Assembly: GCA_004764695.1 (NCBI GenBank)
Contig: SMSO01000035.1
Location: 4,593,040-4,657,039 of the forward strand
Reading direction: 5' to 3'
DNA from: Schizochytrium sp. TIO01
Lineage: Eukaryota > Sar > Bigyra > Thraustochytrida > Thraustochytriidae
Length of the DNA stretch: 64,000 nt
Shown here piece by piece: positions 19,697 through 32,392 of the stretch (position 1 is its first letter; every line of letters starts with the position of its first letter). A program made the position numbers and the translations under genes. The notes below the pieces were generated by a model. The model ran no database searches and was not told where the DNA came from. It was given only the letters and a program-made list of their open reading frames with translations.

Positions 19697-21961
19697 TTAC
19701 AAGGCCATGGCAACCAAGACAGCAGCGATCAGAGAGACGCCGCCGATATAGTTGTTCCGTACAGCAGAGGAAGGTGAGCTTCCACCTTGGCCATCGTCAG
19801 TTGAAGCGACAGATGGTGCAAAGGTTGGCGCGGCACTCTCGCCGGGACTGGTTGGCGCAGGGGTCGCTTCATTTGTAGGAGACGCAGTCTCGCCAACTTC
19901 CGTAGGTTCAGACGTGGGTTCTGGAGTGGGTGCAGTAGTAGGTGTTGACGAAGGGGTACCAGTGGAAGGAGCATTAGTTGGTGAAAAGGTAATGTCGCTA
20001 CCAGTGCCCGTGCTAATGGATGCGATGCGCGCGATATCATAACAAACGTTATTGTAAGACTTGCATTCGTCAGCAGCATCACAGGCGGTGGAGTTGCCGT
20101 CAAAAGCTGAGCACTTGCTTCGACTATAACAAACATTGTCCACAGTCATGCAGTGAGCCTCAGCATTGCATGTTGAGCCGGCGGCCAATGTGGAGCAGTT
20201 CAGATACTTGGCACGAATGTAGCCAGACATGGTACTCACAATATCGGCATAGTCAGTGAGATTTGCCAGATTTGTCAACTCAAAGTCATCTGTGTCGTGG
20301 TCATACAGTTCCTGGCGTCCCTCAGGGAGGCCATCTGCAAAATCAACTGCTTCTGCTTCATCACTCCACGGCCACCACTCGGTATAACGGTAGCGTTCAG
20401 TGCGAACACTAAGGCCCATGCTGTCGAAAGTAAGAACGACGTCGCATACTGTTTTGTAACCAGAGGAGTTGAAGCAGGCAGGCTGAACTGAGAAGGCGGA
20501 CTCGACAGGGTATCCCCAGCTGTGTCCTTCTGCACTTCCGAGACGCTGGATGACCTCTGCGGTTTCCTCACTGATTGCGTTTCTGAAGTAGTCGGAAGCC
20601 CTGGAGACACCGGTAATGACGTAATCTTCGTATTCACTCATGGAGATGGGAATACCTGCGAGATCAGCAAGCGTAGGGAAAAGGTCCACAAGGGAAAGGA
20701 AGGATCTGTGGCTGTGCGTTTTTGCCTTAGTCTGGGTTGCACGAGGATCACGGATCCACGCAGGAACACGAGTAGTGAGCTCGTACTCACTGCGTTTGCA
20801 CCATGCGCCGTGCTCTCCGAGGCTCCAGCCATGATCTGCGACGATAGCAACAACGGTGTCGTTTTCCATACCCTCTGAAACAAGCTCGTCAAGAATCTTG
20901 CCAATGTGAGCATCAACATAGTGAATTGCAGCAAAGTAGCCAAGGCTCACGTAATCAACCATATCTGAAGGCTCGGAGTTGGGCGAGTTGTAGTCATCGT
21001 AACTTGCCAGGTTGGGGCAAACACTGTAGGCTTCTGCAGGGACTTCAGCGCCTGGAATTTCGTAGAGATTGTCAGGTGCGTTAGGTGTATGGAGGTCAAC
21101 ATCTGCGTACTCACTACTAGAGAGTCCAAGAAGCTCAAGAACATCTTCATAGTGGTTTGAAGGGACCCAAAATGGGAGATGCGGGCGGTGGAAGCCAACA
21201 GCCATAAACCACGGCGTACCAGCGGTATTCTTGTTCTTGAGAGCGGACATTTTGTTAATGGCCCACTTGGAGCTGACAACGTCAACAAGGGTGTTACTGA
21301 TAGGCGACGTACTGGGCACCTTGCACACAAGGTTGTTATCGCAGGACGGCTTTGTGGTTGGGGACCGAGACGGTTCAGATTCGTAGTCGGCGTTGACATT
21401 GTCGAAGGCCTCATTGTTAGTAGCAACGTAGTGGAAGATTTTCGAGACACCTGCGATGTAGTAGTCGTTGTCGTAGAACCAGTCGGTGATGAGCAGGTTC
21501 TCACCACTGAAAAGCACAGCATCCTCGTTACTGCTGTCGGTGTTAGTGTGATAGGCCAGCGACATGGGATCGCGGGCAGTCAAGAAAGATGCTCTTGAGG
21601 GTCCGCACAGTGACTCTTGCGTGTAGGCGTAGTCGAATTGCTGCGCGGCATATTGGCTGGCCCAGGAGTCAATTTCCGGCGTCAAGTCCCATGTTTTGTT
21701 GTAGGACTTGGATTCGGGGCGCATATCGTCAACAACGATGAGCAGGACATTGAGAAGGTCTGAGGTCGATGTTGAGGCAGCCTTTCGCCTGGCCTGTAGT
21801 GTGGACCTTGATTTCCAGTAGGCCTGTCTATCGTTCTCACCGTCAAAGTTGTCGTTGGTGAAGTCCTCTTCCAGGGCATGGCAGCCTGCGAAGCTTGACG
21901 AGGCCACTGCAAGCAGCGCCAGGACGACCGATGCGGCCTTCCATGTTGTGGGAGTATTCAT
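19697..21961 (-). CDS. Secreted or surface-anchored sulfatase, iduronate-2-sulfatase type
   Basis: A 754-residue hydrolase of sulfate esters. A signal peptide occupies about 1-29. The sulfatase domain shows the metal site LLIVVDDMRP (Asp78, Asp79); the CxPSR signature LCGPSRASFLTARDP with Cys119, the residue converted to formylglycine; FMAVGFHRPHLPFWVP (252-267), as in human IDS; and ADHGWSLGEHGAW with Asp376 and His377. Beyond the fold come a Cys-rich segment (about 589-641, with repeated CY and NVC spacing), a long Thr/Pro/Ser stalk (about 658-720), and a hydrophobic C-terminus (about 740-754) that looks like a GPI-anchor signal or short membrane anchor. A formylglycine-generating enzyme elsewhere in the genome is required. 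Likely substrates are sulfated polysaccharides at the cell surface or outside. Confidence 0.93.
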   Translation of the reverse strand: MNTPTTWKAASVVLALLAVASSSFAGCHALEEDFTNDNFDGENDRQAYWKSRSTLQARRKAASTSTSDLLNVLLIVVDDMRPESKSYNKTWDLTPEIDSWASQYAAQQFDYAYTQESLCGPSRASFLTARDPMSLAYHTNTDSSNEDAVLFSGENLLITDWFYDNDYYIAGVSKIFHYVATNNEAFDNVNADYESEPSRSPTTKPSCDNNLVCKVPSTSPISNTLVDVVSSKWAINKMSALKNKNTAGTPWFMAVGFHRPHLPFWVPSNHYEDVLELLGLSSSEYADVDLHTPNAPDNLYEIPGAEVPAEAYSVCPNLASYDDYNSPNSEPSDMVDYVSLGYFAAIHYVDAHIGKILDELVSEGMENDTVVAIVADHGWSLGEHGAWCKRSEYELTTRVPAWIRDPRATQTKAKTHSHRSFLSLVDLFPTLADLAGIPISMSEYEDYVITGVSRASDYFRNAISEETAEVIQRLGSAEGHSWGYPVESAFSVQPACFNSSGYKTVCDVVLTFDSMGLSVRTERYRYTEWWPWSDEAEAVDFADGLPEGRQELYDHDTDDFELTNLANLTDYADIVSTMSGYIRAKYLNCSTLAAGSTCNAEAHCMTVDNVCYSRSKCSAFDGNSTACDAADECKSYNNVCYDIARIASISTGTGSDITFSPTNAPSTGTPSSTPTTAPTPEPTSEPTEVGETASPTNEATPAPTSPGESAAPTFAPSVASTDDGQGGSSPSSAVRNNYIGGVSLIAAVLVAMAL

Positions 21962-22564
21962 CTTTCGACCACTTTGATGATGGTCTCTGCGGTTGCTCTC
22001 GCTACTGCGATCACCGCAATTCCAGTTTTGCCGTGTGCTCGGAGTCTTTTTCTGCGCGAGTCGAATCGATCGTCATAATTATTCCAATCCTTCACATTTC
22101 TATTATCTTAAAAACATTTTTAACTTTGTGTGCTGTTTAATTCATTCCTCGAGTTAAGTAAAGGAAAAAGAAAAGGGAAAAGAAGTGGCGGTTCTAGCAC
22201 CTTTTTATAGTACAGCATAAGACAAGGTCTTTAAAACTCCTCTTTTTTCATTCCAAAAATATAAATAAATATTCAAAAACTCCAATCCTTTATTTTAAAC
22301 TAAAATGAAAGATGAAGTACAATTGCAATAACTTCGTGATTGAGCCATCATCCTCCAAAAAGAAGAATGGCACATGGCAACACCACAACGCAGCGCAGCG
22401 CCGCCTTTTCGAAGTCCTTTCCTACTTATCAACGCAGAAGATTCTGCGAAGAGTCACCCCAAAGCCGATGGCGCTTGTCATGGATCTCCTGAGAACTGAC
22501 TCATCGACGCATTCTTCTTCTTCAACTCGCCCAAAACTTTGGTTTCCCTTCAAGTTGGCCTAAA

Positions 22565-22608
22565 AATGAATGAATGAATGAATGAATGAATGAATGAATG
22601 AATGAATG
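22565..22608. repeat. (AATG)n microsatellite
   Basis: Eleven AATG units in a row, the complement of the CATT family found elsewhere in the window. Confidence 0.95.
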
Positions 22609-23490
22609 CACTCCTCGCCGGCGAAGAAGAAGTTTGCCGTACTCAACGCTGGCGCGACAGCTTTTTTCGAGGACCTCAGGAGCAGCAGAGCGCGACCGTC
22701 GCTTGATCGCAGAAGAAACCAACGAGAAGGCACAGAAACAATGAAGTGCGTGAATGAGAAGACGCGGAGAACCAGAGAAGAGAACGAGAAGAAGCGAACA
22801 GATGGCTGGCCCCAGAAAGTATTTTGCTTTAGTCTACTTTAGTTTAGTTTATTTTACTTTAGTTTAGTTTATTTTTCTTCTTTCAGCGACTCTAAAGAGA
22901 ATCTATTAGTCTAACTTTGAAAATTATAAATTAAAAACCACATAGGAAAAATGAAAAATAAAAAATGAATTCAGGATGATTTCTTTCGTGAGGATTGAAA
23001 TGAATGAGAGAAAACGATATCTCCAAAGGTTTTTCGTTCTTTTAACTTAAACTCAATACGTAAAAGAGGGAATCATGGTACTTACCGTGTTGACGAGAAT
23101 TGCTTTTCTGTTTTAAAATTTTAGACATAGAGCTGGCTATTGCATATACTAGCCTCTCGTTTAAAAACAATTATTTTAAATTATTTTAAAATGAATTGAA
23201 GAGAGAAAAGAGTTTCTCTGCGTTTGGCAAGTGTGACCGACTCGCAGCCTGACAGTGGCAATGGGAAGGTTCAATAAACTGCTTAGAGACACATAGAGAA
23301 AGAGTCAGGCTTCCAACCTCCAAGCGTGGCCCTACCAAACGAAGCTGTTGAAGTCCATCGTGGATCAGTTCTTCGTTGGTTTCGACGTCTCGTTGAATTG
23401 GCGTATTCTGACGAGTGCATCAGTCAACCTTTTCGTGCTTTTGCTAAAACCAATTCAATTAGTCCATGAAACTTATGAATATCACTCGCC

Positions 23491-23564
23491 CATTCATTCA
23501 TTCATTAAAATACTCAATTTTTCGTTTATTCATTTATTCATTTATTCATTTATTCATTTATTCA
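23491..23564. repeat. (CATT)n and (TTTATTCA)n tracts
   Basis: A CATT run at 23491-23506 and an eight-base TTTATTCA repeat at about 23525-23564. Confidence 0.9.
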
Positions 23565-24490
23565 TATATTCAGCGTCGCGCCTACGCATAATAAGTCGAG
23601 CGAGCGATTGGACAGGCGGAGTTCCCTTTTGAAGGAAGAGCTCTTCAAGAATCTCGACTGCTCTGCTCTGCTCTGCTCTGCTTTGCTTTGGTGCTTTTCA
23701 TCACGACTTCACAATTAAACAAACCAAACATCTTGAATCCTGAAACACCCAAATCTCGTCTTCGTTCAACAAGAAGAGAGCTAAGAGAGCTTGAGTGTTA
23801 TGAGATGTCCAAGTTATATTCTTTGTTTATAGATTGATTGATCGATTGATCGATTGGTTGATATCTCGTTGGATCTACTTTCTGCGATCTCCTCAAAACC
23901 CCAGAGCTGTCCAAGTACTCCGCGTTCTCTTCGTAATCGCTCTGGCTCCCGCTTGAGTCGCCTTCGAAACACTTAATGAGCCGTAAATGGTTCCCTTCAA
24001 CAGCATGAGGGTAAACTAATTATCATTACTTGTTCCCTACCTTTGAGCTGTTTATTTCACTTTAAAATTAATTACAAAATAAAACCATTAACAATAATAA
24101 TAATAAAAGATGATGGGTATTTGGCCTTGAGTTCTTTTCACTTCTTTCTTTGCATGTAAAAGTGAGTGAGAACTAACTCTTAAGGGCTTCTTCGCTCGCT
24201 TGTTTGACTTCTTTTTGTCTTTGCCTTTGTTTTCCGGTTATTCGGTCGACTGATTCTCGTTAGAGTTTCGGAACCGAAGGAGAAAGTGGACCTTGACGAG
24301 GACTTGGCCATCATTTGGGAGCGAAGAGGCGTTTGGTCTGAGGCACGCTAACGTGTAATGTGCGGTCGAGCATCTCCAAACCAAATCGCAGTAGAAGATG
24401 TACCTCTCTAGCTCGAGTGCGCCACCGCATCACGACGCTTAAAGAAACGTTTTTCCGCATCTGAATACTACCAAAGTCACTTTTCCTTCC

Positions 24491-24530
24491 ATCATTCATT
24501 CCATCATTCATTCATTCATTCATTCATTCA
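24491..24530. repeat. (CATT)n microsatellite
   Basis: Interrupted CATT/ATTC tract of about 40 bp. Confidence 0.9.
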
Positions 24531-27172
24531 AAACTCTTTCCTTAAAACGTTTTATAAAGATCCGCCGACATCAGTTCTCTTAGTTCAAAATGAACTTTGG
24601 GAAAGCTGGCCCTGTTATGTCCACTCAAGACGAACGAGCCTAAGAACAAACCGCGCAGATCCTCATTACGGTCCACGGATCGATGCTCTTCCGCGTAGGA
24701 TCCTCGAATACCTGCTCCGTCAAAGAATGCGACCTCCAAGAAAGCGAGGATCCCACTCTTTGAAAGTTTTCTCGTCGACGCTATCGCAAAACCGTATAAC
24801 AACAGCATAGGGACCACTACTACTACTACTAGTATTACTAATGCTGCTATTATCATTATTAGTAGCACTACTACTTGGTACCTAGTTGCCGTACCATTCC
24901 GCGGCTCTTCCTCCCGTTCAGCCTCTGAAAGAGAACAGAACAGCGCGATTCTTTTGGCGTCTGCTTTCTTTTCTCCCCGAACGAATGACAGCGAAGGAAT
25001 TAGGTACTCGCTCGTGCATACTCCTAGGAGCCGCTCCGCCGAACGCGGTGCCTCCACACGTCAGCCTGGGGCCGAGCCCGCGCCACAGCATACGGCCCCG
25101 TCGCATCGCTTAAGGCTGTGTTTTCACTCAGAGTTGAGTTGTTGAACGCGCTGCGCTGTTCTTTAATGTTTGGGGTCATATGGAGACCAAATACTTACTT
25201 AAAGTGCGAGGCGAGCTCTGGGTTTCTTGGAGGCCTTTCAAAAGTCGGCGATTCCGTCTGCGCGGCAGCAGCAAATGAGACCCGAGGTTGTCCAAGATCG
25301 ATGTGGTCGGGGGCGATAACCATCCTGAGAGGTGCGTAATTCTTTGAGCAGGTTCGCAGCAGGATGGAATGGAATGGAATGGATTCAAGCGGATAAGGGC
25401 TTTCTACTGGAAAAGATGGCGCCCCGTAGCCGAGATAAACAAAGAGTGCTAGTGCCTGGATAACGAGGCCTAGGGCTTTTATCTTTTCTTTTCTTTTTTC
25501 TCTCTTTCACTTTCATGATTTATCCCTTTCCTTTTTTTTTAAATTAAAAATGAATCAATCAAACCACTCATCATAGGCCGATCTATCTATATTTGAACTG
25601 TAAAGAGCAAAATTGAGAAAAAGAATCATCATGTGATCTTTGGTTTTGTTTTTAAGTTTAAAATATAGACAACATCATCATTTAACAGCGCTAAAAACAG
25701 TGAAAAATGAGCATACCGTAACTTGTTCTTCTCTAGAGTACTAAAAACAGTGGAAAATGAAGGTAATATATTGTAACTTGAGGAAGGTGGAAAAAGGGCA
25801 AAACAAAGGTGGGAGGTGTGCGGAAGACAGATGGGGCTCCATTGGATTCGAGTCCAAGAACCGAGCCCAGCTTTGCTCAAGGCCAGCTCAAACCTTGGAG
25901 CCTGCCTGAGATTTCGAGGGTCTCAGAAACAGGTGCGATCTCGTGCAGCTGCTTCCGCGTTGGCCTTTCAGGGTTGTACCTATCGCCCAGGCCACAGCCG
26001 TGGTCCTTTTGCCAAGGTCAGGCACGTCGTTGTCACTGCCCGGCGGGTAGACGGTCTCCCTTTGATAGCAGTCACCTAGCGCCGACTAAGGTGGGCGTCG
26101 ATGCTGATACAGAATATCAAATCTTCAAAACGGCGACAGCAACGAAGAAGAATCTCGCTCAGCGAACCAGCTCACCTTAGAAGCTGGACGCACGCAGACA
26201 AACTCGCCGTGCAGCGAAACGATGGCGCGATGAGACCCGCTCTGAGCGGTCGGTTGCACTGGCTGGCGTGACCAAGGCTCCGAGATACAGGTTCTATCTA
26301 TCTCAAGATGATCAACTTTTTCGACTTCGCTCTTTTCATAAAGGTAAACAAAGAAACTCCAAAAGGCCTTTCTTAACTTAAATCTCGCCGAAGAAAAGAG
26401 CGACGAAGTTTCAATTCAATACGCTGCGCTTCTTGAGCCAGACGAAGGAGCAGCTGCAGCAGATTGCAGACTAAGATTGTAGCAGATTATGCATGAACGT
26501 GTTAATGCATCTATCACGGCGTCCTTGAAAGTCGCAGCAGGTGCTGTTCCACAGAGTTAGTTCGTGCGTGCGCCCAGCTGAATCGCCCTTTCTCCACTCA
26601 CTGTGAGCGGTAGAGTCGGCCGGTGCACACCCCCCTCATCCATGGCGATACTCGGTTCAGGATCTCAAGATCATCCTGAAACCCTGAAAGCAATCAACAG
26701 ATTGCACTGCATTGCATTGGACTGGGTACATTAACGTTTGGGGGAAATCACTCGAGAGCAAGGCGCCTTTCGCATGAGGGACATGAAGCAAGGACCGCGG
26801 ACCTTGCGGAATCGCCGTGACACGAGGCTCGCCGCCGGTTTCTTGCGTTCAGGGATCGCCAATACGAAGCTTGAAGAAGAGGCTGTGCTTTGCAGCACAG
26901 TCAAAGGCCAATTCGGTGAGAGCAATTCGTCGTCGATGAGGAGGATGTGTATCGGCTACGAGTATCGAAAGAGGCGTACATGTATGTCGCCCGCCGTGGA
27001 GCGTCAATGCACGGAGCTTTGCGATGATGATGGAGATGTCGCTGCTGTGTCTCGCTCACTCAGAGATTGCAGAATTGCAAGGTTCTGTCGGCATCCTGTT
27101 GCATCTCAACATCTCATTCATCATGGCACGAAATGAGGGCACATCGCGGAATGCTAGTTTGATCGGAGCTTT

Positions 27173-27457
27173 TCAGAAGACCACTTCTTTTCCTCTCGCT
27201 CTGAAAGCGGCGCCAAGTTCACGCAAGAAGACTCCGCGTGCTGAGATCTTGATCGTGCAGCTCGACCAGTCTGCGTCAGGAATCTCCACTCGAGACCGCC
27301 GCAAGACCCCGGCTTGAGCTGCGCTAAGCTCAAATTGCAATGAATCCCATACGCCGATCTGAAGCATTTCAACCACAGCTATTGCAGAGAACCGAAGGAC
27401 CCTCGAGTTTCCTTCGTCGATTGAGAGAGTATTCTTTTGGGCTTTTGGCGCCTTCAC
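27173..27457 (-). pseudogene. Possible Ty1/Copia RNase H fragment (decayed)
   Basis: On the minus strand a 94-codon frame contains IPDADWSSCTI followed by SARGVFLRELGAAF and ARGKEVV. This resembles the Copia RNase H block DADWAxC...RKSTSGxxFxLGxxxxSWxSKKQxxV. The frame hits a stop and continues open beyond it with SFRAMMNEML, which could match the next block (EYRAL). No reverse transcriptase or LTR was found beside it. The similarity is by eye only. Confidence 0.3.
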
Positions 27458-28971
27458 CGGAGCTGAGGAGGACTCAAAGGAGTGCTTGGCACTGAGGTGC
27501 GCGAAAGTCTAAACGGAGATTTTTATCGTCTAGTTTCTAACCGTTTCTTCTCAAAATTGAGGTCAGGAGGCTACAAATTAGTTCTTGTACTCTCGTGAAC
27601 TCGTTTTTCTGTCATGATGGCCTTTGTTCTACTTGTAATTGTAAAAAGGAAAACAGTATTTTTTTAATATAAAAAAATACTTTTAGTAGTACTAGTAAAC
27701 ATTTTTAATTTCATTTTTATTATTTTTATTAAAGTTAAACAACAACAATAATAATAATAAACCTCATCGGAGGTTCCTACTAGTACCACCTATCGATTGA
27801 TGCTAATAGTAATACTTTTTTTTAAAAGCATACTTTTGGAATCATATTTCAAAAAATATATATAGGAGAATTCTTTGTTAAAGTTCTTTCTTTTTTAATA
27901 TATAATATTTAATTAATTTTTTAAAGTAATAAGTTCTTCCAATGAGACCATGAATAGATGAAAAAGAAAAATGAAGCACTGAATTAAATAAACTTGATCG
28001 CCTTCCGTTTCTTAGTTCACTATTCTCCTTTTCCTACTTGATTCGGAGAATTCAGCTCGATGGAGGCCCACGACTCGCTGTCGCCTATCACGATGCCACC
28101 CTCATGTTCAGTGCTGGGCACAAAGTAATGGCGCGTGCCACTTCACCAGAAGCGGAAGGAAATGTGCGATGGATGGTAAAGTGAGGCTGGAGGGAAACAG
28201 CACTTGCCCTATGTGTGAACTTCAATGCAACTCATTCGCGATGCGCTTCGTTTGAGGTTCAGGAGCTTGGGCTACACGTTGAAATGGACTTCGGGAGCGA
28301 CGATGCATGTTCTGGCTTGAAGAGTTGGAATCCCCCGGCACCGAAACGTCAAGGTTGGCTGGGAGTGACGGACACCCTCTGGCTTGGTTGATCTTCAAGA
28401 TGCAGGAGAAGACCTCGTTGCAGTACCAGGCAGGAACTGGCCTTCAAGTTACTTCGTTATTCCTGGCCCGCTCGGCTGAGGGATCTAGGTTCCCCGCGAT
28501 CGTGCTCCCCAGGAGTGGGCCTGCTAAGCCTGCGAGTTATTATCAAGCCGATTTCTGACACGGCTGCTGCTGTGTAATCCTCTCGAGCGACCTAACAAGT
28601 TTGACCGCAGTTTTGGCCACCGAAAGAAAGTCTTTCCAGTACAAATAACCTCATTTCGCAAGGCCAGGAATCTGCGAGGAAACCCTGTGTTGTGTGCACC
28701 AGGCCTTCCGCAGCTTCCCCAGCCTTGCGCAAATCGCATGGCCGAGCACGGCAATTCAATCCATCAGCCAATCAATCGTCCAATCAGTCGATCATCCAAT
28801 CGGCCAATTGAATCGTTGGAAACTAGCTTCGAGATGGCATCTGCCGACGGAGATACTCGTATCCTCGACTCGCCTTCGCGTTCTGGCAACCAGCGCTGTA
28901 AGAGGTGGCGTTTATAACGCAAAACTTCCCTGAAGTTCCCGCCAGGGCCGCCATCGTTTTACTGCACATCG

Positions 28972-28972
<1 letters not shown>

Positions 28973-29019
<47 letters not shown>

Positions 29020-29032
29020 TCAATCAATCAAT
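28973..29032. repeat. (AATC)n microsatellite
   Basis: About fifteen AATC units with one AAATC interruption. Confidence 0.95.
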
Positions 29033-31609
29033 CTCGGGCCCTCGAAGTCACCAAGGTACGTGCCGCCGGTCTCGAGCCCAGTCGATCTCCAAGCCGTGAG
29101 GCAGAATGGGAATGGAGGCGCCTTCGCGTTCACTGCTACTGCAACTGTGCAATCGCAAAGATTGCTCCGAGAGGCGTGATCTGTGGTGATGATGTTGTTT
29201 AATGCGGCACTTTCGAAACAGCGATGTGCACGCTTGTAGGGTGGCCTCAGCAGAGCAGCTCGAAGTAGGTACGGAGAAGGGAGTTAGTCAGTTAGTTGTC
29301 GATGCCGATCATTCGCTCTGCGGCTTGCCTCGACGACAGTCTGCAGTAGGACTCAGCAGAGCTCGACGAGCAAGCTTTGTTTGCAGATGTTTGCCGGTCG
29401 TGAATTAAGTCAACCAGGTTCAAAGGAGCAGGAGGTATTGGGTTTTCCGCTCACGACGAGGTTCTGTGTTCAGACTGTGTCCTAAATTTCCATCTTAGAA
29501 TGTCACGAACAGAGTCAAAGTGAAACTTTTTAATGTTTTTATTTATTTAATTTAAAAGAATAAAAACTCATAATCATAAAAAGGAACAAAAACTCTTTCC
29601 ATTTTCCATTTTTTTAATTACCATAGTTTAAGATTTTATTAAAATTAGAAGTAGAAATCCTATTCTTATTGCCTTTTAACTTTAAAAAACCTAATCCAAC
29701 TTTTAACTTATTTATTTTGGGGGAAGGATGCTGTAAAGGTAATGTGGATAGATCGAGCTGCCGTTAATTGATACCCTTCAGCCGTTAGTGCATCTGAGAA
29801 GATCTTCTACAGCGAGAACAGAATGAATGAGCGTAACTTCGATGTGACTTGAACATCGTACGAAGTCCGCTGACTTTTGATACGATCTTTGAGACCTCCT
29901 CGTGAAAACTGCCTCGCGAGATCCTGCAACGGAAGCTGCCTGAATCAGCTCAAAGCCAGCCGATTGAGAATACGTTGTGAGCTGCCAACCTGCAGCAGCC
30001 ATATGGTCGGTCTCGGTAGCGTTCACGAAGATCTTCGCTCGTCGAGCGATCGTCCTCGACTTTTGCTGCCTTGAATCAAAAGCGGAGGAGTTCACCATTT
30101 TTCACGCATCGAGGTCACCAAAATAGACGGCAAAATACGCAGCGGTCACAAGTGACACCTAGACAAATTCCAGCAATCCACGACCTCCAAGACCGGCGGC
30201 GACGTCGAACGGGCTGCGAGATACCCGCACCTTGCCCTTGCCGCAGTCAGCCGAGGCCTCATCCTCGACCCCTGCGCGTCTGCCTGCCTTGCGGCGAGTG
30301 GCAGGCCTCCCTCTTCCCGAGCCCAGACAGACAGACAGCAACGAAAGCCAAGTCACTCATGCGCAAGAAGTCAAAGCGAGCCACCATCTTTCGAGCTGGC
30401 CGGCTGGTCTCCAGACGAAAAGGAGGCACCGCATTGGTCCAAACTCCTCCCTCGGGCTGCCTTGAGCGCTGTGCTCTGCCTTTGCGAAACCGAGGCTGAG
30501 GTCGGCGGCCGCGGTTCACGCATGGTGATGCATCATCTCTCGCGCGGAAACTGGCTGCCTCATCGGCGGATCACAGCTGACCGCGCGAAAGACCGAGCCG
30601 TCGAACGCAGGCGTGCTCGTCCGCGACCCGCCCAACTGGCAGTTGGGTGCCGGCTGGCCACGCGAGTAAGCGAGCGAGGGTTTAGCTCGAAGCTCGGCAT
30701 CGGCAGGCCTGCCTACCCGCAGGATGAAAGCCTCGCGATGCCATCGACCATCGCGAGAACTCAAGAACTCACTCAAGCGAAGAACCCACTCGAGCGAAGA
30801 ACTCGGAGACCTTGCTTTCTTTCCTGGGCAGGTACCGCGAGACGGATCGAACGTGTGGTGTGGCGGGAGGAGCCGCGGCGGCGGTGTAGCCAGCGCTCCG
30901 GAGTGCCAATGGGGAAGTTGCGCGGCTCGAGAGTCTTGCGAGAGACCAGCTCTGGTGCGCGATGGATGGATGGGCTTGGTAGCTAGCTAGCTATGGACCT
31001 TGCGGCGCTTCTTCAGCTTGGGTCAAGTGTGATCACGGCGAGGATGGCTCGAAGGAACTTGGCCGCTGCGGAGAACGCTGACTACTTGGCCAACGCGAGG
31101 CTGAGGCGCGCTTTCTCGCAGTTCTCATGCTGTGAGATGACGGACGATCGGTCGATCGTCGATCGATCGATCGCCATCTTTTACAACCAAAAGTTCGAGT
31201 TGGCATTTTCATTTTGTAAAAAAAACAACAAACAATTAAAAAAAACAATCAAACAATCAAACAATAAAATAATAATAATACTAATAATCAGCTCTGTCTT
31301 TCAGTCTTCCTTTCGTTCTCTTTCTGTTTGGGGTTGAGTGGTGCAGGATGAATGAAGTGAGCGAGAGGCGCGATAAAGGCGTTGGCGCGATCGCACTGAT
31401 CATGCTATCGCTTGCGCATCGCCGAACGGTGTACTTGCCGAGTGCTGAGGAGAATGGAATTGAATTGAATCAGAATCGCCGCCACGGGCATTGCAACGCT
31501 GTTGGATGGAGTTTATTCAATCGATCACTCATTCGTTGCTTTCTCACTTACGTACCTACTTTCTTTCTTATTTGTTTCGTTTCGATACTCTAAACAAGGA
31601 GAACTAATC

Positions 31610-31954
31610 TCAGAGTTTGCTGGCTTCAGCTGCTTTGGATTGTTTGCCAGATCCTTCAACTCGCTCACGGGAAGTGCAGTCTATGGACGTTGGGTCTGAA
31701 TCACAGGTCTCGCAACTGTATGCATTGAATCGCTCCAAATAGAAATGCAGAATTATGGCTGCGTCAGGTCGCTTCTGCTTGTAGATCAGTTGTGAGCCAC
31801 TGAGGCTGTAATAGAAGCCTGAAGTTGTGCTCTTAACTGGGGATAGTTGACGAATTTGACGTTGGCTCCTCGGTACCTCGTGGGTTTCAAGACCAGATGC
31901 TGCAGCAATTGACTTGGGGAAGGTGCCTTCCAACTTGAAAGCATTTATAGCCAT
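31610..31954 (-). pseudogene. Possible Ty1/Copia RNase H fragment (decayed)
   Basis: A 114-codon minus-strand frame contains KLEGTFPKS, then SPVKSTTSGFYYSLSGSQL and IYKQKRPDAA. These resemble the Copia sequence LKGT...RKSTSGFxxxLxGxxIxWxSKRQ. A following LERFNAYS could be the eroded TEAEYxALS block. The same frame runs upstream of the ATG, through about a dozen codons, to a stop. It could be a real small gene, but the ordered similarity favours a retrotransposon fossil. It is a different sequence from the fragment at 27.2 kb. Confidence 0.35.
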
Positions 31955-32287
31955 GAGTGACTGGTTGATTTGGCCTGGGTTTTGCCCAGATTGCTCGAAG
32001 GCTTTAGGTCATTGCTTCTGACAGGCCAGTGAGAGTATTTACCATTACTAGCTAATGTCTTTTGACCAGCTCGAACGGTCGTGGACCTTCTCACAGCACG
32101 ATTCCTCACAGACGCGCTCGGCAATCCTTCCTCAAGCTCATCTGTTCGTTCAAGTTGATTGCCATCTCAGCCAGATCCCATCGCAAATCCAACCGGTCAA
32201 TATTAGGTACCTGCCTGCCTACGCTTTTCGAATTGCTCGAGTTTTGGCGAAAGCAAGGCAAACCCTGTGAAGATGCTACGCCGCCCT

Positions 32288-32392
32288 TCTAAAACGGGTT
32301 CTTCTAAAACGGGTTCTTCTAAAACGAGTTCCTCTAAAATGCGTTCCTCTAAAACGAGTTCCTCTAAAACGGGTGGTTCTAAAATGAGTTCT
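32288..32392. repeat. 15-bp minisatellite, 7 units
   Basis: Seven tandem copies of TCTAAAACGGGTTCT with point variants. As 15 is a multiple of three, one frame stays open across the array. It lies in a 55-codon ATG frame (32273-32440) that reads as Ser-Lys-Thr-Gly-Ser pentapeptides. Confidence 0.9.

Noticed and set aside
24542-25057. 171-codon minus-strand frame with an apparent membrane helix
   Set aside because: The helix (runs of Val, Ile and Leu) is produced by an ACT/ATT trinucleotide tract, and the frame starts at GTG.
25840-25870. tRNA T-arm-like sequence (TTGGATTCGAGTCCAA)
   Set aside because: The conserved G-C pair closing the T-loop is missing and no acceptor or anticodon arms fit around it. 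I found no convincing tRNA in the window.
25900-26080. Reverse-transcriptase-like stretch on the plus strand
   Set aside because: The resemblance to the Copia KARLVAKGF..FAPVAR region is too loose to annotate; mentioned only as part of the graveyard idea.
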